From: Ensifer sp. WSM1721
GTDB lineage: Bacteria; Pseudomonadota; Alphaproteobacteria; Rhizobiales; Rhizobiaceae
Direction: 5' to 3'
NCBI RefSeq assembly: GCF_000513895.2
Contig: NZ_CP165782.1
Coordinates: forward strand, 1,860,001 to 1,924,000
Length of the DNA stretch: 64,000 bases
Shown here: one piece after another, positions 26,248-33,920 of the stretch
Numbering within the stretch: the stretch's first letter is position 1
Layout of the letters: each line of letters opens with the position of its first letter
The notes under the pieces: generated by a model
What the model saw: only the letters and a program-made list of their open reading frames with translations
Told to the model about the DNA's origin: nothing
The model's database searches: none
Translations under genes and position numbers: made by a program

Positions 26248-27056
26248 CGCCTGAGCCCCAATGCGTCGCGAACCGCCGGCATCGACGAGATGGCGTAAAT
26301 CGCAAAACCGACGATCGTGGTCAGAATGGCAACCTGCACCCGCCAATCGAGCGCCACCAGATTCAGTTCCTTGAGCGCGGTTATGATGGTGCCGCCGGCC
26401 GTCAAGAGCCATGTCCAGAAGCGGCCGGATCGGGCAACCGGCTTTCGCGGTCTTGCCGGCCTGCCTACCGCCGCCTCGCCTGCCTGACCTTTTTCCTTTT
26501 CCTGCGAGCGGCGGGCAGCCAGCGCCGCGCGAAGCACCGCTTCGAACGTCTCCGGCTTCATCAAAGCCCTGTTGAGCCCGTCCCCGGCATAGTAGGACTG
26601 CCCACGCTTCACCCGCCGCCGGTCGCCTTCGGTATCGGCAAGGACGGGCAGCGACGCCCACTCCATGGCCAGGCGCTTGCCGAATTCGGGGAGGCTGATC
26701 TCGCCCGCCATGTAGGCGGCAAATCCCCGGCGGTTGAGTAGATGATAGCCGAGCCTGTCCTGAAGCGCCGGATCGAAGACGAGATCTCTGCTCAGTAACG
26801 GGATTTCCTTCAAAAGCCCGGCCAACGTCGCACGCATGAATTGATAGCCGCCCGCCGCACTCGACCCATGCGCCTTCGACCACGTCTTCTGCGCATCGAT
26901 CACCTCGCCGAGCGTCATCGCGGTGAGCGGCTTCGCTAGGTTATCCTGCCGGTGGGCATAAATGACATCATAGGACGCGCGGTCGCTGCTGCCGACTTCC
27001 GCCTTACGGATAAAGCCGAGCAGCATCGCCGCGCCGAAAGTCACGGTGTTGTTCAT
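26244..27056 (-). CDS. Phage endolysin (muramidase-like) with C-terminal membrane segment
   Basis: 270 aa. Residues ~10-165 form a lysozyme-like domain (GFIRKAEVGSSDRASYDVIY with the probable catalytic Glu, HGSSAAGGYQFMRATL, ALQDRLGYHLLNRRGFAAYM, FGKRLAMEWASLPV). After a basic linker (~175-205) come one or two hydrophobic segments (WTWLLTAGGTIITALKEL; VQVAILTTIVGFAIYAI). The enzyme should cut peptidoglycan; the C-terminal membrane part is odd for a soluble endolysin and may hold it in the membrane or act as pinholin. First gene of the lysis cassette. Confidence 0.82.
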   Translation of the reverse strand: MNNTVTFGAAMLLGFIRKAEVGSSDRASYDVIYAHRQDNLAKPLTAMTLGEVIDAQKTWSKAHGSSAAGGYQFMRATLAGLLKEIPLLSRDLVFDPALQDRLGYHLLNRRGFAAYMAGEISLPEFGKRLAMEWASLPVLADTEGDRRRVKRGQSYYAGDGLNRALMKPETFEAVLRAALAARRSQEKEKGQAGEAAVGRPARPRKPVARSGRFWTWLLTAGGTIITALKELNLVALDWRVQVAILTTIVGFAIYAISSMPAVRDALGLRR

Positions 27057-27321
27057 GGTTTACCTTTGCTGTTGGAAAAGATCGCAGCGCCGCGCTTGAC
27101 AGTTCAGCCGCGCGGCACCTGGGGCTCGGCTATGCCCTATTGCTCCTGCGCAGCCTTTGGTTCGGAGACAAGCGGATCGGCGCGGCAGTGCATCTCATGA
27201 TGCTTTGGAACCTGCCGCTTATTTTGGTCCTGCAGCCTCTCCTGGGGAATACAAATACACCCTATCTGCGCTCCGGCTTTGTCTGTGGTCTAGAGAAATG
27301 ACCACGGGCTAGTGCTTGCGG
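27057..27321. other. Intergenic stretch upstream of the lysis cassette
   Basis: About 265 bases with no gene I can support; it should carry the promoter or read-through leader of the endolysin gene. Confidence 0.4.
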
Positions 27322-27687
27322 CTATCCTATCCGCGGGCAGCCGGGCTCGGCCCCAAAGATAACGCGATTACGCTCTCCTCGACTCCCTATGCCCCTTACC
27401 TCGATGGAATATCTCGTCGTTCGCCCGATCCGAGGGCTCCGGAGATACTGCCGAGACAGATAGAGTGCCTGACGCGGGGTGCATTGATATGCTTCCCGGT
27501 AGCGCTCGCGATAATATCGCCGCGGTCTGTACTCGTCATAGTAGCGCGGGCGGTAGTCATCATAGTAACGCGGGCCGTCAGGATCGATATAGAGCTCGAA
27601 GTCTTGGGAAAAGCCGCCTGTCGGTGCGATCATCGATGTGACGACTGTCGCGGCCGCGAGAAAAAGCTTGAACGGTATACCTGCCAT
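27322..27687 (-). CDS. Secreted Arg/Tyr-rich hypothetical protein
   Basis: 121 aa. A signal peptide (FLAAATVVTSMIAPTGGFS) is followed by a short repeat-rich part DGPRYYDDYRPRYYDEYRPRR, in which RPRYYDEY-like units repeat two or three times, and then CTPRQALYLSRQYLRSP...CPRIG with two Cys. This second part resembles small secreted rhizobial proteins. RBS GAGGAGAC. It is not a virion-type gene and is likely cargo. Confidence 0.72.
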   Translation of the reverse strand: MAGIPFKLFLAAATVVTSMIAPTGGFSQDFELYIDPDGPRYYDDYRPRYYDEYRPRRYYRERYREAYQCTPRQALYLSRQYLRSPRIGRTTRYSIEVRGIGSRGERNRVIFGAEPGCPRIG

Positions 27688-27754
27688 CTCGGGTCTCCTC
27701 TTGTCATGACGCCCAATTGTAGAGCTTCAATGATGAACGCAGGCAAAACGTTCC

Positions 27755-28513
27755 TTACTGCTTGATCATCAGCCCTTGACCGGTCGGCAACGTCAATATC
27801 GATTGCCCGTGAACGGCAGCAAACTCGTTCCACATCGCGTTCTGCTCTTCGCATCCGATGAAGGCGTAGTCGTCGAGTACAATAGCAGCACCGGGAACGA
27901 TCTTATCCCAGACGCGATCGATGCACTCTTTCTCGTATCGCGCGACATTGAGATCGATTGAGAGGTACGCGATTTTTTCTATTGGGACGCCTTCGAGCGT
28001 ATCCGGCAGGAGCCCCTTCACCAGAATTGCATTCTCGAATTTCGAGAAGTTGCGTTTTGCTATCTCATACACATCAAAATAGATGCCGGCGTTGCGCTGC
28101 TTCGCCCGCGCCGCCTCCTTGGCAGTCATCTCCCCCTCGGGAATTCCACGGAAGGTATCAAACAGCCAAAACTTCCGATCGAGAGCGCCGAAATTGAGAT
28201 ACTCACACACCGTCATCGACAGCAGCCCGGCGTTCACTCCGAACTCGACAAAATCACCCTCGAGCTTCAATGCGCGCGCTGCAGCGAAGCAGCAGGTGTG
28301 AGCCCTCCATCGAACGTCAGGAACCCGCTTCCGCTTAGCCCAGGCCTCTTTGTTGCCTGCTTCAGCAAAATTCCAGGCCGCGGCGAATTTCGGTTCATTC
28401 AGGAAATCGGTATTTTTGTTCACGACCCTGACGCCGTCAGCCGCGTAACCAGCCAAGGAATCCTCGCCTTCTGCAAGAAACCGAAGGCGCTTTTTAAGTT
28501 CACGGATACCCAT
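27755..28513 (-). CDS. TylF/MycF-like SAM-dependent O-methyltransferase
   Basis: 252 aa from the ATG with GGAG upstream. GDFVEFGVNAGLLS (SAM-binding motif I, near 95), FWLFDTFRGIPEGE (motif II region, near 118), AYLSIDLNV (near 180) and VLDDYAF mark the TylF (macrocin O-methyltransferase) family, which methylates sugars of secondary metabolites or glycans. In a phage it might change a surface polysaccharide or phage-borne glycan. It sits between the tail-fibre and lysis genes, so it is probably cargo (a moron). Confidence 0.82.
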   Translation of the reverse strand: MGIRELKKRLRFLAEGEDSLAGYAADGVRVVNKNTDFLNEPKFAAAWNFAEAGNKEAWAKRKRVPDVRWRAHTCCFAAARALKLEGDFVEFGVNAGLLSMTVCEYLNFGALDRKFWLFDTFRGIPEGEMTAKEAARAKQRNAGIYFDVYEIAKRNFSKFENAILVKGLLPDTLEGVPIEKIAYLSIDLNVARYEKECIDRVWDKIVPGAAIVLDDYAFIGCEEQNAMWNEFAAVHGQSILTLPTGQGLMIKQ

Positions 28514-29001
28514 TTCACCGCTCCAGAGCAATATATCCACGTCTGCGCAAGAACCCTCGGCCACAGACTACTTAAGTGAGGCGGTTCACCTGGCCATGTC
28601 CAAGGAGTGGCACATCTGTGAGCCGTTGCACAATGAACTCGGTCACCTTCCGCCACGGGCTTGAGGAAGGTGTTACGTCCACTTTTAATTGGTGTCGACC
28701 AGCAATCGCGTTCTCGGACGTTTAAACGTTCAGAAAGAAACGATACGAGGCGGAGATACGCCAGGCGCTCAGTCATGTAATGCCGCAAGTAGTCGCATCT
28801 GCCCCAGGACGGCGGTCCTGAACGTGTTGTAGTTTGCCTGTGGCTGCGCGCGGCGAAAGAGCGCTATAAGCTTTTTCGCTTTTTGATGAAGTGTCTTCTG
28901 ACGTTGGTTTCGCTCACTAGCGGAGTACTACTGATCGCCTGCAATACGAGCCTACTTTGACCTGCGCGTAAATTGCTGACGGTGCGCGGGGAAAGCGCGC
29001 G
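28514..29001. other. Intergenic stretch between tail-fibre genes and the methyltransferase
   Basis: About 490 bases. The only coding candidate is a 24-codon lipoprotein-like frame at 28886-28960. I see no repeat copy or terminator that I can support. Confidence 0.4.
28886..28960 (+). CDS. Possible entericidin-size lipoprotein
   Basis: 24 codons: a Lys/Cys start, a hydrophobic stretch and a lipobox (LLIAC) followed by Asn-Thr-Ser. This resembles the tiny entericidin-type lipoproteins of alphaproteobacteria. No clear ribosome-binding site is present, so expression is doubtful. Confidence 0.25.
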   Translation: MKCLLTLVSLTSGVLLIACNTSLL

Positions 29002-29496
29002 TTAGAGATTGAGGGCGGCAGTCCACATTGCGTCGATTTGCGTTTCGGTTAAGCCGAGGGCCCGACCGATAGTTGCTGTCAACGGGTGCAACCGGCTGAA
29101 TGAGGTTGCATATTCCCACTCAATCTGCGCGCGGTCCTTTTCGGGGCCGGCCGGCATCGAGTCAATCGCAGCCGTTATTTGGGTCAGAGAAACCCCGGCA
29201 TCGACAAGCCCGAGACGCAATTGCCGTGCCGAAAGCGAAGACATGGAAGCGCGTATCTGCTCTGCCGTCGGCGGCGCGTAGGATTGGACTGAGAAATAGG
29301 GATTGTCGGCGAGCCACTTGCGAATGGTAGGGTTCAAGCCGAAAGCATCATCGGGTCTCGACAGGTAATCACAGTCGTAGGTTTGCCCACTCATGTCGGT
29401 CAGGTTGATCGAGAGCTGGTAAACCTCCGACTCCGCCGTCTCAACGATCGCATGGACCTCATTCAACACCGTTCTGCCGTGGGTGATACTGGTCAT
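29002..29496 (-). CDS. Tail-fibre assembly/chaperone-like protein
   Basis: 164 aa. Begins two bases after the fibre stop codon. The C-terminal two thirds (SLSARQLRLGLVDAGVS; IDSMPAGPEKDRAQIEWEYA; IGRALGLTETQIDAMWTAAL) match the small helical proteins encoded directly after tail-fibre genes in many rhizobial prophages. I infer a chaperone or fibre-assembly role. Confidence 0.68.
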   Translation of the reverse strand: MTSITHGRTVLNEVHAIVETAESEVYQLSINLTDMSGQTYDCDYLSRPDDAFGLNPTIRKWLADNPYFSVQSYAPPTAEQIRASMSSLSARQLRLGLVDAGVSLTQITAAIDSMPAGPEKDRAQIEWEYATSFSRLHPLTATIGRALGLTETQIDAMWTAALNL

Positions 29497-29498
29497 GT

Positions 29499-30704
29499 CT
29501 ATGCAGTCCTTTGAATGATGAGCCAATCGGACGAAGCGACGATCCCCCGCACACGCCAAGTTCCTGAAAGGGCTGTGCCCGCCCCGGAATAGCCGCTCTG
29601 AACGTAAGCGTTGGTGCTGTACAAACAGGGGATCACTGCAGCTTGTCGCGCGGGGTTGGAGCCGTTCTGCGCCATCGCAAGGACTGTCCCGAGTGGGAAG
29701 CTGGTATTGGTGGATGACGTTCCCGTGTAAACCTCCGCCGCAATAAACCCCAGCGCATGCGTATGGCTCGTGGCCGTGACGGAGTTCGTCGTCGTATTTG
29801 TAATGTCTGAGGGCGTTCCCAATGTCAGCGTGCGGGTTGCCGCTAGTGATCCGCCGCCCGTCAAACCGTTGCCAGCCGTGATGGAGATGCCGCTGTTTGC
29901 TGGCGTGTACCCTAAAGCGCCCGTGACATCACCCCCGACCAGATTGCCCCGGTGAAGGACAACCTTGGCTGTCGAACCGGTGTTGAAGATCAGGCTGTCA
30001 TTGCCGGCGACATTCATGATGTACAGACCGCAGCCGCTGGCGTCATTCTGCAGCTTCAAGCCATTGGTGTTCGCACCGCCGTCCTGGTGCTGGATATAGC
30101 CCTGGCGTGTTGTCGCCTTCCAGAAGCCGATATAGGGATCGCCCGCAGCGGAGCCCGCGATTTTCACCGCCTCACCATCTGTCGTGACCGCGAGTTGCGT
30201 GAAATCGACATATGCCCCGGCCAGCCGCGCGGACGGGACCGTCCCAGTCGTCAGGTTCGAAGCATTGTTGGCGCCGAGCGTGGCACGCGCCGCGGCGGCA
30301 TCGGCGTCGTCAAGGACGGTCTGAGCAAAGGCCGAGACACCGAGCGTCGTGAGAGCGTCAGCCGCGGTTGCGTCGTCCAGCAGCGTCCGCGCGAAGGGGG
30401 TCAGCGCGGTTGCCGCGTAGGCATCCGCCGCGGTCGTGTAGATCATCTTGTCCGCGCTTGTCGCAAGCCCCGCGATCGAGGTCAGTGCCGTGCTGGAAGC
30501 CTGCGCGCCGAGTGCTGCGCGTGCCCCGCTTGCGCTGGTGGCTCCGGTTCCGCCTGCGGTGATCGGCCGCGCGGCGTTGGCGTCGGCGGTGAGATCATCG
30601 ATCAGCGCGTTATAGGGCACGCTCTGGATCGTCGTGTTCGGCACCCCCTTGGTGCCGGCCGGTGGGGAATAGACTCCGCCTGTTCTTGGCAAGATAGCCT
30701 CCAT
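29499..30704 (-). CDS. Phage tail fibre
   Basis: 401 aa. Low-complexity Ala/Thr/Gly fibre built of repeats such as PITAGGTGATSASGARAALGA and paired LLDDATAADALTTLGV / VLDDADAAAARATLGA (residues ~55-150), then a beta-rich shaft (DVTGALGYTPANSG, LTGGGSLAATRTLTLG) and a C-terminal head. Such fibres set host range. Its ATG follows directly on the U-run of a terminator-like hairpin that contains its ribosome-binding site. Confidence 0.85.
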   Translation of the reverse strand: MEAILPRTGGVYSPPAGTKGVPNTTIQSVPYNALIDDLTADANAARPITAGGTGATSASGARAALGAQASSTALTSIAGLATSADKMIYTTAADAYAATALTPFARTLLDDATAADALTTLGVSAFAQTVLDDADAAAARATLGANNASNLTTGTVPSARLAGAYVDFTQLAVTTDGEAVKIAGSAAGDPYIGFWKATTRQGYIQHQDGGANTNGLKLQNDASGCGLYIMNVAGNDSLIFNTGSTAKVVLHRGNLVGGDVTGALGYTPANSGISITAGNGLTGGGSLAATRTLTLGTPSDITNTTTNSVTATSHTHALGFIAAEVYTGTSSTNTSFPLGTVLAMAQNGSNPARQAAVIPCLYSTNAYVQSGYSGAGTALSGTWRVRGIVASSDWLIIQRTA

Positions 30705-30705
30705 G

Positions 30706-30728
30706 AAAAAGGCCTCCCGATGGAGGCC
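30706..30728 (-). promoter_or_regulatory. Terminator-like hairpin overlapping the fibre ribosome-binding site
   Basis: On the minus strand GGCCTCC-ATCG-GGAGGCC (30711-30728) is followed by TTTTT and then C-ATG, the fibre start. The 3' arm holds GGGAGG, the only ribosome-binding site in place. It can be read as a terminator or as a translational switch; the same arrangement recurs at 37225-37254. Confidence 0.75.
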
Positions 30729-31023
30729 GTGAAATGATTGGTGATGACGATGTCCTCACACGCCCCCTCGGCGCAGTGGGCCTTCGGGTAGCAGGTTATC
30801 GGAGAGTTCACGTGAGGAGCGCGACCACTGGATGTAATTTTCCCGATGTCCTCACGTCAATCTTGCGCACGACCCCATCGGCGGCCGCATGGACATTCTG
30901 CGTGTTGTCTCTCCAACAAGACTCTCACCGGAGCACCCCGATCGCTTGGCCGCTGGGATTGCTGCGTCCGCATGGCAAGCTTTTTCGCTTCGCTCGTATG
31001 CGCCGCGCGCCGTCAGCGGCTGC
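30729..31023. other. Intergenic stretch upstream of the fibre hairpin
   Basis: About 295 bases without a gene I can support. It should carry the leader or promoter of the tail-fibre gene. Confidence 0.4.
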
Positions 31024-31182
31024 CTAAAGGACGCGGGACATGAGGTAGTTCGACAAAAGGGTTCCACAGAACACAAGGAGCCAAAGTCTGAAGTTGGTTA
31101 GTTTAATGCCTAGCTTTTGGGAGAGATAATAGACAGGCATGACGAGCGCCCAGCCTAGTATTACAGTATAGATAAACGTCAT
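31024..31182 (-). CDS. Small two-helix membrane protein (holin candidate)
   Basis: 52 aa with two hydrophobic helices (IYTVILGWALVMPVYYL and WLLVFCGTLLSNYLM) separated by a basic turn. ATG at 31182 has GAGACATG-like context, weak RBS. The size and topology fit a class II holin, but it lies away from the lysis cassette; a phage membrane protein of unknown role is equally likely. Confidence 0.5.
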   Translation of the reverse strand: MTFIYTVILGWALVMPVYYLSQKLGIKLTNFRLWLLVFCGTLLSNYLMSRVL

Positions 31183-31393
31183 GTCTCCTACAGAGCCCCT
31201 TCCCCTGTCACGCCCGCGCACACTTCGACCACATCACACGGGCGATTCGCAACGCGAAGCGGACTACAACCATAAGTCATCGCGCGCGCCCTGTCAGCCG
31301 GTCTCAGGTCGAACTGGCCTCACCAAATGCGCGACGATCCTTCGCGAATGAGGCCGTAAGCCTCCCGGAACAGCCTGTGTGCATCGCAATTCC

Positions 31394-32059
31394 TTAGCAC
31401 CTAAGCCGGTAGGGCGAAAGCAAGTCATCGCCGAGATAGTAACCGGTGAAGTCGCCCATCGGGTTGAAGTTTTCGTAGTTCTTCGGCCCGCCGCGCCCGG
31501 TTTTTTCGCCGATCGCCCGACCGAGAGCACCGCCGGCGCGGCTTCCAACCTCACCGGCAACGCCCCCGATGAAAGTGGCGGCAGCCGGGCTCACGAAAGG
31601 CGCACTCGCAAAGCCTGCGAGACCTCCAACGCCGGCTCCGAAAACGTTTCCTATGACTTCACCTTCTTCTGCAAAATTGCCCATCGCTGCGACGCGATCC
31701 CGCTCCTCCAACCGCTCGATTGCTTCAAATCTTGCCATCATCTCGCGGCGCTTACTCTCTTGCCACTCGGCCTGCTTGCGTCGAAGTGCCTCGTCACGCT
31801 TTAGCCTCAGCGCCTCCTGTTGGCGCTGCCGCTCACGAACCTCGCCCATCGAAGCTCTTCCGGATCGAACATCATCAAGGAAGTCCGCATCCATCGCCGT
31901 GCGCAACGAATCGATTGCCATCGCCTGTGCCCTGCCAACGGCCATCGACCGGCGTACGGCGTCTGCAAGCGTTTCCTGAAGATCGAACAAGTGCGGCATA
32001 TCGCTCCTTCGCGGCCGCGGTCCTGCATCCATTGAAAATCCTTTCTTCTTCCTCGCCAC
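31394..32059 (-). CDS. Virion protein, probable DNA-ejection type
   Basis: 221 aa. Residues ~35-125 form a charged coiled coil (RERQRQQEALRLKRDEALR; ESKRREMMARFEAIERLEER). Then a small-residue hydrophobic, glycine-zipper-like region (GNVFGAGVGGLAGFASAPF; AATFIGGVAGEVGSRAGGALG) follows. Coiled coil plus a membrane-inserting small-residue segment is the design of podovirus ejection proteins, and it lies after the connector genes as those do. Function is inferred from this. Confidence 0.6.
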   Translation of the reverse strand: MARKKKGFSMDAGPRPRRSDMPHLFDLQETLADAVRRSMAVGRAQAMAIDSLRTAMDADFLDDVRSGRASMGEVRERQRQQEALRLKRDEALRRKQAEWQESKRREMMARFEAIERLEERDRVAAMGNFAEEGEVIGNVFGAGVGGLAGFASAPFVSPAAATFIGGVAGEVGSRAGGALGRAIGEKTGRGGPKNYENFNPMGDFTGYYLGDDLLSPYRLRC

Positions 32060-32116
32060 TCGAATGCGTTCAAGCAGCCGCGTTCACTTCCAAACGAAGA
32101 GAGACGAAATCCGCCC

Positions 32117-33385
32117 CTACTTCCGCCTCTTCCCCGCCGCAAAAAGCCGGCCGTAGTCCACCCGGCGCATGCCGTCCGGCCCGCGGCTGACGGCGTCGGG
32201 GCGTGTCTTTTCCACCTCCTGCGCCATCACGCCGATATGCTTTTGCCCGGAGGTCGGCTGGTCCTTGTAGTGGAACTCGTAGAGGTTATGCCCCTTGAGC
32301 CTGCCGACCTTCTCGATGTTCTTCTTGGCGCGGCGGTCGGACTTGGGAAGGAAGCCCAGCAGGGAATCGAGCAGGCCCGCCCCCGCCTGTTGACGGGCGT
32401 TATAGGCCGCCATCTGGTTCTGATAGTTCTGCTGTACCAGTCCCGCATAATCGACCGGCTGGATCGCCTGTCCCTGCGTCGGCACGAAGTTCGGGTTGCT
32501 GACTTGCGCTCCGGAGAGCAGCGCCGATATCTCGTTGATCGGCTGGTTGCGCTGAGCATACTGCTCGTTGAGATAGTTGGAGCGCGCAGTATTCTGGGCG
32601 TTGATCCGTGCCTGCTCCGCGTTGAAGCTCTGGTCCTTGAGCGCGTTGTTGGCTGCCGTCGCCGACTGGCTGTTCTGGTGCATCTGCTGCCGAGCGTTGT
32701 TGCCGAAGTCGGCGTTCTGCAGCGCCTGACCGTAGGTCTGCGCCTGGGCCGCGTTTTCGAAGCTTGCCTTCTGGTTGGCGAGATTGGCAAGCCGCGACTG
32801 TTCCTGGCCGGCGTTTAGCACCGCGGCGATGCGGGCGTCGTTGGACGTCCGGTTCGCCTCGTCGATCGCCCGGTTATAAGCTTCCGATCCCGGCTGCAGC
32901 CCCTGATTGGCTAGCCGCGTTTCCAGCGCCGCGCGGTCGCGCTCGAGCTGTGGGTTGAGCCGCGCCATCAGCGCGTTTTCGTACTTCGACGTGTCGAAAT
33001 CGGTCTCATAGCTGCGCGTGATCTTTCCGGCATTGCCGACCGAAGTTTGCAGCTCGGGGCCGCGGGTAAATTGCTGGTATTGCGGCAGCGTCAACTTCGA
33101 AGTGTCGCCAGCCGCGGGGGCCTTCGAAATGTCTATCGGCTTGCCGAGCAGGTCGTTCAGCCGGTTCGATTGCGATGTGGCCAGCGTCGCGAGATTGAGG
33201 TTCGCCGCGTCGTTCTGATCCTTGATCTTCTGCTGCATCTCCGAGAGCTTCTGGGTCGCCGTCGCCACGGGCAGTTCGTAGACGTTGCCGCTCAGCGGGT
33301 CGGTCCATTTCTGCATCGCGTAGTTGTAGGTAAGGCTGCCGTCCGGCGTCACCTGGTTGACGTTGCCCATATATCCGTTGGCCAC
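32117..33385 (-). CDS. Gln/Asn-rich virion protein with S74 chaperone domain
   Basis: 422 aa. Long Ala/Gln/Asn-rich coiled region (residues ~20-310, e.g. LATLASQSNRLNDLLGKP, NADFGNNARQQMHQNSQS). The C-terminus is a peptidase S74 intramolecular chaperone (SDRRAKKNIEKVGRLKGHNL; KHIGVMAQEVEKTRPDAV; MRRVDYGRLFA) with the expected Ser and Lys. This domain trimerises phage spikes or fibres and then cuts itself off. The body may be a spike stem or an ejection protein. Confidence 0.82.
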   Translation of the reverse strand: MANGYMGNVNQVTPDGSLTYNYAMQKWTDPLSGNVYELPVATATQKLSEMQQKIKDQNDAANLNLATLATSQSNRLNDLLGKPIDISKAPAAGDTSKLTLPQYQQFTRGPELQTSVGNAGKITRSYETDFDTSKYENALMARLNPQLERDRAALETRLANQGLQPGSEAYNRAIDEANRTSNDARIAAVLNAGQEQSRLANLANQKASFENAAQAQTYGQALQNADFGNNARQQMHQNSQSATAANNALKDQSFNAEQARINAQNTARSNYLNEQYAQRNQPINEISALLSGAQVSNPNFVPTQGQAIQPVDYAGLVQQNYQNQMAAYNARQQAGAGLLDSLLGFLPKSDRRAKKNIEKVGRLKGHNLYEFHYKDQPTSGQKHIGVMAQEVEKTRPDAVSRGPDGMRRVDYGRLFAAGKRRK

Positions 33386-33473
33386 CGCGGTGCCGATATT
33401 GGTCGCGGTCTGTGCCGCTGCCGTCGCCTTCGGATCCGGGGGAGTGGGAGCTTTTGATTTTCCGATAGCACAC

Positions 33474-33920
33474 CTACCTTCGATTGACGGGATGCGCCCG
33501 CCAATCGTTGTCCGTCAGAGTAAAGATGATTTCCGCTTCCTGTCGCCCACGCAGGCGGGGAATGCGATAGCTTGTGAACCCGAAACGCCGGGCGATCGCG
33601 ACCATGCCGCGGTTCTCCTCGGAGACGCGCAGCACGGCGATCTGGCAGCCGATCTCGTCAAAGGGATAGCCGAACATGGCCTTCAGCACCGGCCGCGTCA
33701 GCCAGCGTTTGCTGGTGGCGGCGGCCGAAAGCTCGATGACACCCGCTTCCGGGGAGTAGTTGTGATAGACGACGCCGGCGACGAGTCTGCCTTCCTCCAT
33801 CACGCCGAGCGTGGTGAAGTCGGCAAAGCCTCTTTCGCAGCCGTCGATACGAGTGGCGACAAAGCCGGCGATCGCGTCGTTGGTCGCGGAGTCGCCCGCC
33901 CCGCCCCAGATGATTTTCAC
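33474..33920 (-). CDS. GNAT acetyltransferase, phage-encoded
   Basis: 148 aa. GTG start at 33920 overlaps the previous stop by four bases (GTGA). GNAT features: ELSAAATSKRWLTRPVLKAMFGYPF and VLRVSEENRGMVAIARRFGFTSY (the motif A/B core). Acetyl-CoA-dependent transfer; substrate unknown. Rhizobial podovirus-like clusters carry such a gene directly among the head-tail genes, so it may modify a virion or host protein. Confidence 0.8.
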   Translation of the reverse strand: MKIIWGGAGDSATNDAIAGFVATRIDGCERGFADFTTLGVMEEGRLVAGVVYHNYSPEAGVIELSAAATSKRWLTRPVLKAMFGYPFDEIGCQIAVLRVSEENRGMVAIARRFGFTSYRIPRLRGRQEAEIIFTLTDNDWRAHPVNRR

